64,000 nucleotides of DNA from Ceratopteris richardii. Lineage: Eukaryota; Streptophyta; Polypodiopsida; Polypodiales; Pteridaceae. The DNA is taken from contig CM035416.1 of NCBI GenBank assembly GCA_020310875.1, forward strand, positions 79,741,278 through 79,805,277. Direction: 5' to 3'. The position numbers and the translations under genes are program-made. The notes under the pieces are model-generated. The model was not told where the DNA came from, searched no databases, and saw only the letters and a list, made by a program, of their open reading frames with translations. How positions within the stretch are numbered: position 1 is the stretch's first letter; each line of letters starts with the position of its first letter. Below, one piece after another: positions 47,768 through 57,734 of this stretch.

Positions 47768-50700
47768 TTACAGAAGATGGTCAGGGGGTTTAGTACACAG
47801 TTTAACTCTCCACACTTTGATATAGGAGTCGTAGCTTTTAGAGCTAAGGACAGGTGAAGACGTTGGTCTGAGTGTGTGATGTGGTTGGGACCTTGTGGGT
47901 ACCCATTTCCAGACATTCCTGGGGTTGATGGGAGTGTGGGCAGTGAGAGGTGTAGGTATCTTGTCACTTCCTGAGTTGTTAGCCGAGAGTGCTTGTGAGA
48001 GCTGCTTCATCCTTGTGTCTATAGTTGAAGTAATTTGGGCTTGTAAGCTAGCCTTGGGCACCCATATCTGTCTAGCATTAGGGATGGCCTTCATTGACCG
48101 CTTAGTGACCCAAATAGAGATGGTGTGCCTAGGGGTGATCCTAGGGGGCTTCTTAGCTTTGATCCTTGGTTGTGAGGCTCGTTTCTTGTCTCCTTGAGAA
48201 TCTGCAATTGGAGCTGTAGATCTCCCATCCTTGCGTATCCAGATCTGCTTCACGCCACGAGGTGCTCCATGGTGCGCAGGTTGGTGTTCCTTCCTCTTCA
48301 TCAGCGGTCTCCCTCGTATAGAGTGATATTCGGTCCGTTCGTTTAGAATCTTCTGTGGATCAATTAGGAACTCCTTCTTGGCTCCTGAACCGTCAGTAAG
48401 GTTGACATTCCTCTGCACCACAGAAGTTTGGACAAGCACATCGTGGTTATCTTCATATGGATTCCTGGAGGGACCAGGAGTTTTTGCCTGTTCTATGGGT
48501 TGGAGTGCTCGATTTTCTAATTCAATCGTGAGACGACTTTGGCCTACCCAAGCCTGAAGAAGTCCACTTCTTAGGTTCAGGTTGACTGCGTGATCATAGA
48601 TCCAGTCTTGGCCCAATATAAGCGGTTCGGTCAGATCCTTGTCTTCACACACTAGCACTTTTGCTGGCATGAGGACCTCTTGTATGTAGAGGGGAAGATC
48701 CACCTCTCCCATACAAGGGGTTTCAACACCTCCTAATCCTATCAGATAGGCTTCTATGGGTTTTACCTCCAATTGCAGCTGCTGGCAATAAGAAAGCCGA
48801 ACCGCACTTGCGGCTGCTCCTGAATCAATTAAAGCCCTCACGCTTGCTGTGCTTCCCTTTTGTCCTATGTCTAGGGTCAGAAAAGGTCGTCGGTCTACTA
48901 TCTTATGGGTGCGTCCACCTGAAACCTCACACATGGCCATGGGATAGCCTGGGGATTCTTCAGTGTTAGTCATAGGCTGGTCTCTTCCTTGTCTTCTCAA
49001 CTTCATTCGTTTAATACGTTCTAAGGCTTCTATCTGTGCTTCTTCTCGAATTCGCTTTTCCTCCTCTTTACGTTGCTTAGCAATATTGAGTCGGCTTAGC
49101 ATCTCCTCCGTGAGGGGTTCCTGATACAGTTTGACTCTGCATCCGCTAATATAGTTTGGGAGGACCTTCCCATCTAAAGTGGCTAGTTGTACTGCTCCAC
49201 TCGTGGAGATCCTATTAATGATCATAGGTCCGTAACCTCTTTTCTCTAGCTTTCTTGCGTGTTGTTTCAATGTGTAGACCAACACTAGATCTCCTGCTTT
49301 CAAGCCCTTATCCTTCACATGGGCATCAAAGTATGCCTTTTGCCGTTTCTTTGCAGCATAGATACCTGCTGCTGCTCGTAGCCTCGTCTCACCTAAGCGC
49401 TCTAGATCAAAGATCCTCGAGGACAACTCGTGTCCATTCCACTCATGCTCTTGTGCTACTCTTAAAGCTGGAATTAGGAAATCTAAGGGTAGCACCGCAT
49501 TTTGTCCGAAAACCATCTGAAATGGGGTGGCATTGAGTACTGTTTTGTAAGCAACTCGGTATGCCCAGACAGCATGGTGAAGTTGTTTGTCCCAATCCGA
49601 GCGTTTATTATTGACCAGTTTCGTCAATACGTTACACAGGATCTTATTCGTGCTCTCGGCTTGTCCGTTAGCCTGTGGGTGATAGGGTGCAGACTTCTTA
49701 TGTACCACCATGAATTCTTGAAGGAGATTTTCAATGACCTCATTCAAGAAGTGCGTCCCTCTATCACTAACCAACTCTATTGGTAACCCATATCTAGTGA
49801 ACACATTTTCGAATAAGAATTTAGCCGTCGTTTGAGCATCATTCTTTGTCGTGGCTTTTACTTCCACCCACTTTGTAAGGTAATCTGTGGCCACAATAAT
49901 GTATTCTGCATGGGAGTTCCTAGCTGGGGGGTTGATGGGACCTACAAAGTCTATACCCCACTTTGAAAATGCGCGTCCTCCCATCATTGGCCTCAAGGGC
50001 ATTTCATCTTTTCTTGTCGGATATTGGGCACGTTGGCATGTGTCGCAACTCTTCACATAGGTATGTGCATCCATATGAAGAGTGGGCCACCACAGTCCTG
50101 AAAATAGAATGGTCTTAATTACTCTGTTAGGCCCAAAGTGTCCACCTGCAACACCGCTGTGTGCCGTTTCTAAGACTTTCAGGTAATCTGATTCATGTAC
50201 GCACAGTCTTAGGTAACCATCCTTGCCTCTTCTGTATAGGTTATCCCCTACTAAGGCATAGTCTTGAGCCTCTTGCTCCATGCTTCGTCTTCTTGCAAGA
50301 CTAGCCTGATTGGGTAATGTTCCCGATCTTATGAACTCGACCAGTGGAGCACTCCAATCTGGGATTAATGACATGTGATAAAGAGTGGCATGCTCCACTG
50401 GGGGTCTCTCCTGGCACTCTGGACAACTCTGGATCCACTCTTGTACTTCTTTGTCCATGCTAGGCCAATACACTCCTAAGCGTTTTAGATTCTGCAAGGT
50501 TCGTTGTTTAGAGTAGTGATTCCCTAGAGGTCCCTCATGGGCTTGTTGCAGCCAACTAGCATGTTCATCCTCCTCGACACAACAAGCTAACACCCCTTCT
50601 GTATCTTGCTTGTACATACTTCCAGCCAAGATTTGATACTTTAATGATTTTACAATTTCCTCTTTGCTTGTCTTAACATTTTTGTTTGCAGGCCCGAAGG

Positions 50701-53700
50701 TTAGGACTGGTACCAACTTATTTGCCCATTTAGGTACAACTTCTAAATTGAACAGATAAGCATCGGGCAACTCATCGGACACTCCTTGCGGTGGCTCTCC
50801 TGAAGTGATGCGAGAAAGATGGTCAGCCCTAAGATGGGTTCTACCTTTCCTGACCACCACTTCAAAGTCGTATTCCATTAGTAAGAGGAACCATCTTACT
50901 AAGCGGCTTGTATTGCAAGGTTTATTGACCAGATATAGTAACGCTTGATGATCAGTGAAAAACTTGAACTTGTTGGCCAATAGGTAGTGTCTGAACTTCT
51001 TCACAGCATATATCATGCCTAAGCCTTCTCTCTCCGTCGTGGTGTAATTTCGTTCAGCTGCATTTAATTGCCTACTAGCATAGGCTATCGGCAAATCTAG
51101 GTTTCCTTCACCTGTGGGTTGTGCTAGCACACATCCTATTGCATGATTGGAGGCATCTACATGGACATGAAAGGGTTTGCTCCAATCCGGAGTAGTCAAT
51201 ATTGGTGCTGTGCACAAACGTCTCTTCAGTTCATTGAATGAAGTCTCGCATTCCTCATTCCATTCAAAATTCGTTAACAGCCCATAAAGAGGTTTAGCTA
51301 TGATGGCATACATATGGATAAATCTACGATAATATCCACAATGGCCCATAAAGGCTTGTACCTCTTTCACATTTCTTGGTCTGGTCAACTCTGCTATTGC
51401 TCTCACCTTGTCTTCGTCTGTTGATATTCCATTCTTCGAAACAATGTGACCTAAGATCTTACCTTGGCGTACCATGAACACACACTTCTCTGGATTCAGA
51501 CACACTCGATAATCTCTACACTTGTTGAAGATTTGCCTAAGTTCAGGGATGTGGTAACTTCTCTCTTGGGAATGAGCGCACAAATCATCCACATATACTT
51601 CTAAGCTCTTTCGCAAGAACTCTTTGAAGACATGACACATGAGTCTTTGGAATGTTGCAGGTGCATTGGTGAGCCCAAATGGCATCACTCGGAATGCAAA
51701 GATCCCCCATTCTGTGGCAAAGGCCGTTTTGTGTTGATCTTCGGGGGCAATGGCTACTTGGTTGTAACCTGAAAATCCATCAAGGAAGCTGTAAACTTCC
51801 TTGCCTGCAACACGCTCCAAAAGATGTTCGGTGATTGGAAGAGGATAACTATCTCGGATCGTAGCGGCATTAACTTTTTTAAGGTTAATGCACACTCGCA
51901 ATTTCCCATTCTTCTTGGGCACCACTACGATAGGGGACACCCATTCAGTATGCTCAATCTCATAGATGAATCCGGCTTCAATCAGCCTGTCAATCTCCTC
52001 TTTTATTTTGGCCGCATAATTGTCATTATATGTGTAGGGCTTTTGTTTGGTGGGCTTAGCATCGGCGGTCATCGGAATCGTATGAGAGCAGATCTCTGGA
52101 TCTACTCCTTTCAAGTCTCTATAATGCCATGCGAACACATCCCTATATTCCCTTAATAGGGCTACGAGCTCTGCTTCTTCTTCTGCACTTAGGTCATCTC
52201 CTATGTACGTACATCGTTCTTCGTTCCCTTCAATGGTCACTACAATTTTTTTGGTCTTTTCTTTATTGTCATATGCTTCTCCTATAATGGCCTCTCTCTT
52301 AGGCATTCGTACCAAAATTTTCCGGTCTTCCACTTCATATTTCTTGAAATTTTCTGGCACTTCAAACATTGATTCTTCCTCTTCTTGTCTTACTGCTTTC
52401 CTTTTCTTTTTCTTTTGATTTCCTTCACTTCCTTTCTTTGAATTTATCGTTTTAATACTCGTAAGGGGTTCTTCTTCTTTTTGGGTTAACCCTCCTATGT
52501 CTTCTAAATAGTGTTCCTCTGAGTCGAAGTAAGTATCCATCACAATGGATTCTAGATCATCGTCCCTCTCTTCTTCTTCCATGGACTCACTAGGATCACA
52601 CTCTTCCAACAAGGGCTGACACATGAACACTGAAATATCGTAACCCTCCTCATCGCAATGGGGTGTCCATTGTTCCTCATTGACTGCAATGTCCATGGTA
52701 GCTAAGATTTCTGCCCAACCATGAGGCTCAAATTCCTCATCAGGAAATATCATCGGAGTATAGGCTGGGTCTTTTATTGGTCTATCTCCTGGGGGAGCTC
52801 CTTCTTCTCTCGCTTTTCGGCGCTTTTCCTCTTCCTCCGCGACCTTGCACATCCACAAGTGAGTATCTTCATGCAACCAGGACGGTTCAGGTGAACTTCC
52901 AGAATGCAAGGAGATAGAGTCTTCTTTCGCTTTGTGGATAGGATTCCACTGTAGGGGTGGTACATCTCTGAAGGTGTGATCCTTCAGATTGACCTTGGTG
53001 GTGACCCCTAAGTGCTGTAAGTACAAGGAGTTGGTTCCCCAATCTTGTACTATTTGTAATTGTCGTAGGAAGGGTCTTCCTAGGATCATCTCGTAAACAT
53101 TATTCTTCTCAAAGTCACATATGGCAAACGTATGTTCAAACTCTACACCACAAGTGGTTAGAGTTATCCCTTCAAGCAATCCGAGAGGTCTTTCAAAATG
53201 ACCATCTGCCATTTGAAGTTTCATTCTCGTTGGTCTTAAGGTGGGTTTGCCCCATCGTTTCCACAAGGAGGTAGTTGCAATAGCAACTCCCGCGCCCGAA
53301 TCCACAATTGCTTTGGTTGTATAACCTTGATAGGTGATCGGAAGATAAGTGTTACCTTCTTCACCTTCGCTCATGTCTCCTATCTTGTCGAGAGGTATCT
53401 CGGGAACTTTCTGCTTAGGGCCTACTTTTGGTAAATTGGATTCAAGTTCTGGAACCTGATCCTTCACATGATTCCAGAGCTCCGGTTTTGCCTTGAGGAG
53501 TTCCTCTACAGTGAGGTGACATTGAACCTTAGTGTTTTTCAACACATCAGTGTTCCTGGGAATCACTGAGTCTTCATTTCTTACCAATATCGTGGGCGCT
53601 CTGATCTGGAGAGATTCAGATTCCCATGGGCCTGTGAAATGAGGCAACTCTTGTAAAGAATTAGATTCAAAATCTAATCTCTCATCCTCTTGTTGCTCTG

Positions 53701-56700
53701 CTTGATCCCCATAGATAGAGGGAATGTCTTGGGGAAATTGATCACGAAGATCATCAATCTCAGGAATAGGAGGGGAATCACCCTTTTCCTTGGCCCATTT
53801 CTCTTCTTGTATTTCCCGCAAGAACTCTGGAGAGTACTGTTGTATTGAAGGAGGTATTCCAGCATCCGTAGAATTAGGAACATAAGCTACCATTTGTGGT
53901 GAGCGTCCTCTTTCAACGACTGGTTGAGCCTGTGGAGGTAAAGAAACTTGTGATTTGTTTACCAACTGCTCTAATCTTTCTAGTAAGCCTTGGAAATGCA
54001 AGTCTGGCTTGACAGGGTTTGTCTGATTGAACTTTTGGCTAGTCTCAAGTATAGCTTGAGCTTGTTCTACCATTTTCATGCACATCTTCATTCGTTCAAT
54101 CTCTAAGTCGGCTCTAGGGTAACTCCTGTCTAGGTTTGCAGCTGTTGGCCCTTCTTGAAGTCGAGCCTGGTAGGTCTTGAACATCATGTCCAAGCCTTCA
54201 GGAGTGGGGTCAGCTAATACTGATCCTACTCGGGGTGGTGGGTGGGTTACGTGGGGTGTATTAGATGGTGGAGGAATGGAGGGTGATGGGGGAGGTAATG
54301 GTGGAAGTGTGTGGGAGTGCGGTTGAGATGTGATCTCTGTGAGTTTTGCCTTGGTTTCTCTCAAGCTTTCTTCAAGTTCGTTTATCTTTTTTGCCCATTG
54401 CCTCTTCATCCTTTCACGACTCTCCTTCCAGGCTCTAGTCCTCTTTTTGGTTATGCTCTCTGTCTCACTCACTTCAGGGCTCTGTTCGGGACCAACACCT
54501 TGGTGTTGTTGAAGTGCCTGGGCTCTTGTGATCACCTGCACAGGTGCAGTGGAAGTCAAGCTTCCTATGGAGTCTACTACTAATCCCACAACGTTGATAG
54601 GAGTGATCTTAGGCATGTTGTTGGGGTTTTTTGGGCAATCTCGTAGGAGATGCTCTTTCCCGCAGTCTTGGCAAAAGCCCTGAATGGTCACTGGTTGAGG
54701 TAGTGTAGGGACAGGTAGTGGACAGTCACGTACAAGGTGATCTCCCTGACATCTGAAACATGGCCCTCTAGGAAATGGGGGTCGTACCTGCCTAGGTTGA
54801 GGTCTGGAGTTGGGGTTTGTGTACATGACATTAGAATACTCCGGTTCCCCGCTATTTTCACTTGGGTCCTCATAGTAGTATGACTCGTTATGCTCGGGTG
54901 ACTGCATGTAGTAAGCCTGTGGGCTATCAACATGTGCGGAGTCAAAACTATGGTCACTGGGGTCACTGTCTGATAGCAATGGGGTGACTGGGACTATGGC
55001 TCTATTCGGATTTTCTTCAGTAGAGGCGTACTTCACTGGGATCACATTGGTTGGAGTAGGGGGTTGTTGCACTAGGACTGGTTGAGGTCTCTGCTGCCCT
55101 TGATAAGGTGGCTGATAAGTTTGTTGCGGTCTGTTGTATTGTGGCGATGGGTACTGATTCTGGTATCTCCCCTGTTGTGGATATGACTGAGGATAATTTT
55201 GCCTAACAGTTTGTTTGTTATATGGACAGTCCTGTGCCGAGTGATTGGTGTACCTGCGCTCTATGGTGCAGTACTGGCCACTAAGGTTCGCCTGAGGTTG
55301 GGCCATAATGGGGCATACACTTGCCATATGTTCGCCGCCACAATTGTAACACCGCTTAACTGGGGCAAATCTCGGAATTTGCTTACTAGAGACACCTAGT
55401 TTTTGGGCTACCTTCTCTGCAAGTTCCTCGATGGATGTGGATTGACCTGATGTCTGTTTACTAGAGCTATCAGAATCCTTATAGATTTTTGATAGTTCTA
55501 ACTCTTCACCTAGATTGTCCTCAATGTCTATGCACATGCGCACGCACTCCTCTATCGTTCTAGGGTCCTTCAGGTACACATATGACCTGAGCTTAGTGCT
55601 CAACAATCCATCTAGGAACAAGGCCACTTGTTTGGCTGGTGTGGGTAACTCTGGCATAGGGCATCTCTCCAGGTACTGTCTAAATCTTCTTCCAGCTAGT
55701 CTGACCGTCTCTTGAGGTGTTTGTTTGAAGCTATGAATTAGTGAGGAGGTGTTATGCCTGATTCCACTCTTAGAAAACTCAACAATAAAGGCCTCTAAGA
55801 GTTGGTCTATGTTTCTGAAATGCCTCTCATTCAGTGGTTGGAACCAGGTGAGGGCAGTGTTCCTAAGGGTTAGACCGAAAGCATTATATTGTGTGAATAG
55901 GTCCTCCACTTGTTCAGCTTTCAACACTTGTCGAAATTCGGCCACATGGTCATAAGGGTCTCCCGTGCCATCGAAATAATTCTTCATGGACTTCACAAGT
56001 TGGGTTGGTCGTAGGGTCCTAGTGTGTTCTCTCGGCCTTGGCAAAGGAAAATCATCAATGTCCCGGTGATTCCATGGGGTTCTATGTCTCTCAGTTTCTA
56101 CTCTATTCCTTTCTGTTCCCGTTCTTTCTCTTCCCAGGGAGTTGGCAAAACTTACCTCCGGTTTGTCTCTACCTCTATCTCTTTGAGCGCCATGAGCGAG
56201 GGAGGTCCCGGTTCCTTGATGACCAAAGGATACATTAGACCTTGGTTGGGGAAAAACAAATTCACCCTTCCAAGTGTAGGCATGTCTGCCCTGCTCAGTG
56301 ACCACGAAGATTCTCTCTGATGCAGTGTCTAGGTAGGTTACTTGTCCTGGGCTATCAGGGTCTTTAAACTCGTAAATTGTGAGAGTGTTCCCCTCCTGAG
56401 GTTGAGAAGTTCTATATCTCCAAAAAGCCTCATCGGTTTCCCGATTTAAAAGCAGATCTATGCTTTTATTATCTTGTGGAATCCACTCAGGAGTCATGAT
56501 TCGGGTCAAGACGGACTTACCGCGGGGAGTTCTTGGCTCTCTCTCTAAGTTCCCTTGCTCTATATCTCCTATGTCGGCCTCCGCAATCACATTTCCAAAC
56601 TCATCAGTTCTATCGGGAAGAGTGGTGACTACATATATAGTCCCCTCTTTATCTAGGTATGCTCCATTCTCAAACTTGACTACCGGGTGGTCTATTCCAT

Positions 56701-57022
56701 GGGGTTGGTCGGGGTTCTTAATCTGGACTACTGATCTTCTTAGTCCGTCTTCGTAGATGCGAGCACCTAGACGATTCGTCCTGATATATTCCAACTGAGT
56801 CTTATAAGGCCCCTCTGGCTTTTCTAGATATGCCAACCCTGAACTACCTACTGATCTCTCCATGTGATAGGACATCTCAGAATCACTTGTTTCTGATCTG
56901 GCAGTGTATGGGTAATCACTCAACTGCTGGGCCCAAGACCTGGCAGTGTGATTGACACTAGCTTCAGAAGATCTGAGGCTTTGTCTGTCTCGGCCTAAGT
57001 GTCTGCCTGATCTAAGGTTCAT
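47768..57022 (-). CDS. Gag-pol polyprotein, 3084 codons, with two retropepsin and two H2C2 segments
   Basis: One uninterrupted frame. Residues 1-335 are of unknown function. Residues 338-510 are the gag core (retrotrans_gag type). Knuckles CX2CX3HX4C lie at 558-570, 755-767 and 784-796, and a charged helix at 855-900. The first aspartic protease has DSGAG at 1241 and ILGRPF at 1313. RT spans 1665-1830 with YVDD at 1810-1813, and RNase H 1950-2072. A first H2C2 segment is at 2162-2203 and a second at 2288-2329. The integrase core is D2358, D2420, E2456 with 35 residues between the last two. The tail has a second retropepsin-like domain (DSGAA 2733, ILGQDW 2802) and basic Trp-containing repeats (2926-3072). 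All catalytic residues look intact. The polyprotein would form the particle, copy the RNA and integrate the DNA. Confidence 0.95.
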   Translation of the reverse strand: MNLRSGRHLGRDRQSLRSSEASVNHTARSWAQQLSDYPYTARSETSDSEMSYHMERSVGSSGLAYLEKPEGPYKTQLEYIRTNRLGARIYEDGLRRSVVQIKNPDQPHGIDHPVVKFENGAYLDKEGTIYVVTTLPDRTDEFGNVIAEADIGDIEQGNLEREPRTPRGKSVLTRIMTPEWIPQDNKSIDLLLNRETDEAFWRYRTSQPQEGNTLTIYEFKDPDSPGQVTYLDTASERIFVVTEQGRHAYTWKGEFVFPQPRSNVSFGHQGTGTSLAHGAQRDRGRDKPEVSFANSLGRERTGTERNRVETERHRTPWNHRDIDDFPLPRPREHTRTLRPTQLVKSMKNYFDGTGDPYDHVAEFRQVLKAEQVEDLFTQYNAFGLTLRNTALTWFQPLNERHFRNIDQLLEAFIVEFSKSGIRHNTSSLIHSFKQTPQETVRLAGRRFRQYLERCPMPELPTPAKQVALFLDGLLSTKLRSYVYLKDPRTIEECVRMCIDIEDNLGEELELSKIYKDSDSSSKQTSGQSTSIEELAEKVAQKLGVSSKQIPRFAPVKRCYNCGGEHMASVCPIMAQPQANLSGQYCTIERRYTNHSAQDCPYNKQTVRQNYPQSYPQQGRYQNQYPSPQYNRPQQTYQPPYQGQQRPQPVLVQQPPTPTNVIPVKYASTEENPNRAIVPVTPLLSDSDPSDHSFDSAHVDSPQAYYMQSPEHNESYYYEDPSENSGEPEYSNVMYTNPNSRPQPRQVRPPFPRGPCFRCQGDHLVRDCPLPVPTLPQPVTIQGFCQDCGKEHLLRDCPKNPNNMPKITPINVVGLVVDSIGSLTSTAPVQVITRAQALQQHQGVGPEQSPEVSETESITKKRTRAWKESRERMKRQWAKKINELEESLRETKAKLTEITSQPHSHTLPPLPPPSPSIPPPSNTPHVTHPPPRVGSVLADPTPEGLDMMFKTYQARLQEGPTAANLDRSYPRADLEIERMKMCMKMVEQAQAILETSQKFNQTNPVKPDLHFQGLLERLEQLVNKSQVSLPPQAQPVVERGRSPQMVAYVPNSTDAGIPPSIQQYSPEFLREIQEEKWAKEKGDSPPIPEIDDLRDQFPQDIPSIYGDQAEQQEDERLDFESNSLQELPHFTGPWESESLQIRAPTILVRNEDSVIPRNTDVLKNTKVQCHLTVEELLKAKPELWNHVKDQVPELESNLPKVGPKQKVPEIPLDKIGDMSEGEEGNTYLPITYQGYTTKAIVDSGAGVAIATTSLWKRWGKPTLRPTRMKLQMADGHFERPLGLLEGITLTTCGVEFEHTFAICDFEKNNVYEMILGRPFLRQLQIVQDWGTNSLYLQHLGVTTKVNLKDHTFRDVPPLQWNPIHKAKEDSISLHSGSSPEPSWLHEDTHLWMCKVAEEEEKRRKAREEGAPPGDRPIKDPAYTPMIFPDEEFEPHGWAEILATMDIAVNEEQWTPHCDEEGYDISVFMCQPLLEECDPSESMEEEERDDDLESIVMDTYFDSEEHYLEDIGGLTQKEEEPLTSIKTINSKKGSEGNQKKKKRKAVRQEEEESMFEVPENFKKYEVEDRKILVRMPKREAIIGEAYDNKEKTKKIVVTIEGNEERCTYIGDDLSAEEEAELVALLREYRDVFAWHYRDLKGVDPEICSHTIPMTADAKPTKQKPYTYNDNYAAKIKEEIDRLIEAGFIYEIEHTEWVSPIVVVPKKNGKLRVCINLKKVNAATIRDSYPLPITEHLLERVAGKEVYSFLDGFSGYNQVAIAPEDQHKTAFATEWGIFAFRVMPFGLTNAPATFQRLMCHVFKEFLRKSLEVYVDDLCAHSQERSYHIPELRQIFNKCRDYRVCLNPEKCVFMVRQGKILGHIVSKNGISTDEDKVRAIAELTRPRNVKEVQAFMGHCGYYRRFIHMYAIIAKPLYGLLTNFEWNEECETSFNELKRRLCTAPILTTPDWSKPFHVHVDASNHAIGCVLAQPTGEGNLDLPIAYASRQLNAAERNYTTTEREGLGMIYAVKKFRHYLLANKFKFFTDHQALLYLVNKPCNTSRLVRWFLLLMEYDFEVVVRKGRTHLRADHLSRITSGEPPQGVSDELPDAYLFNLEVVPKWANKLVPVLTFGPANKNVKTSKEEIVKSLKYQILAGSMYKQDTEGVLACCVEEDEHASWLQQAHEGPLGNHYSKQRTLQNLKRLGVYWPSMDKEVQEWIQSCPECQERPPVEHATLYHMSLIPDWSAPLVEFIRSGTLPNQASLARRRSMEQEAQDYALVGDNLYRRGKDGYLRLCVHESDYLKVLETAHSGVAGGHFGPNRVIKTILFSGLWWPTLHMDAHTYVKSCDTCQRAQYPTRKDEMPLRPMMGGRAFSKWGIDFVGPINPPARNSHAEYIIVATDYLTKWVEVKATTKNDAQTTAKFLFENVFTRYGLPIELVSDRGTHFLNEVIENLLQEFMVVHKKSAPYHPQANGQAESTNKILCNVLTKLVNNKRSDWDKQLHHAVWAYRVAYKTVLNATPFQMVFGQNAVLPLDFLIPALRVAQEHEWNGHELSSRIFDLERLGETRLRAAAGIYAAKKRQKAYFDAHVKDKGLKAGDLVLVYTLKQHARKLEKRGYGPMIINRISTSGAVQLATLDGKVLPNYISGCRVKLYQEPLTEEMLSRLNIAKQRKEEEKRIREEAQIEALERIKRMKLRRQGRDQPMTNTEESPGYPMAMCEVSGGRTHKIVDRRPFLTLDIGQKGSTASVRALIDSGAAASAVRLSYCQQLQLEVKPIEAYLIGLGGVETPCMGEVDLPLYIQEVLMPAKVLVCEDKDLTEPLILGQDWIYDHAVNLNLRSGLLQAWVGQSRLTIELENRALQPIEQAKTPGPSRNPYEDNHDVLVQTSVVQRNVNLTDGSGAKKEFLIDPQKILNERTEYHSIRGRPLMKRKEHQPAHHGAPRGVKQIWIRKDGRSTAPIADSQGDKKRASQPRIKAKKPPRITPRHTISIWVTKRSMKAIPNARQIWVPKASLQAQITSTIDTRMKQLSQALSANNSGSDKIPTPLTAHTPINPRNVWKWVPTRSQPHHTLRPTSSPVLSSKSYDSYIKVWRVKLCTKPPDHLL

Positions 57023-57734
57023 ATGCCTGATTTATTCACCCCCTGGAACCCAAGCACACTCTCGTTGCAGGTTGGTTTGCCCCAATTACTTTGTTCTTTT
57101 TAGTTGGATAGTATGTTTATGGTCTTGTCTGCACTTGCGTCGTCAGGAGTACTTAAATGAATTTCCGCACTTGATGAGTGATCGATTCCCGTTTACCTTT
57201 TTGTCCCTTAGTGTTTTCGCACTTAAGACCTATTTATTTTCTTGCACTTGGTTGATTAATTCTCTTGGACTTACTTCGTGCCTAACGGTTGCCCTAGTTA
57301 ATTACCACACCTAAGTCGTACTTAGCCTAGGCTAGGAATTGACAAAGGGGGGTTATGAGATTTTCCAACCTCAATCCGCTGGTTGACCCGACAGCTAGGC
57401 AAGCCCAGGAAGCCTTCTCCCAGGCCCGGTACTCACCCTTGCTAGCTTGCTTTGATTGCCTTGAGTGCCCACAAAGTTCCTGCAAAAAACTCACCAGTTA
57501 GTATAGCTTTATTGCCACAAGTATTTGAAAGACCTGCTTCAATAATTTTTAACCCCCTTGGGTAGCTCACTGTACCCCCTGTCTCTGAGAATCACTTAGT
57601 CCCACCTATCTCGGGTTTCTATGCTTTTTGCCCCCTACCACGGTTCTAAGCTTTACCAATATGTCAAACACCAAGTTCACTACCCTTCAACCACTCAAAA
57701 AATTCTCTCTCAATTTTCATGCGTTAATGGCCGT
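57023..57734 (-). other. Leader between the 36-bp array and gag-pol
   Basis: About 0.7 kb without an open frame of note. It is rich in short C/T stretches on the plus strand. It could hold packaging or splice signals, but nothing specific was recognised. Confidence 0.4.
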
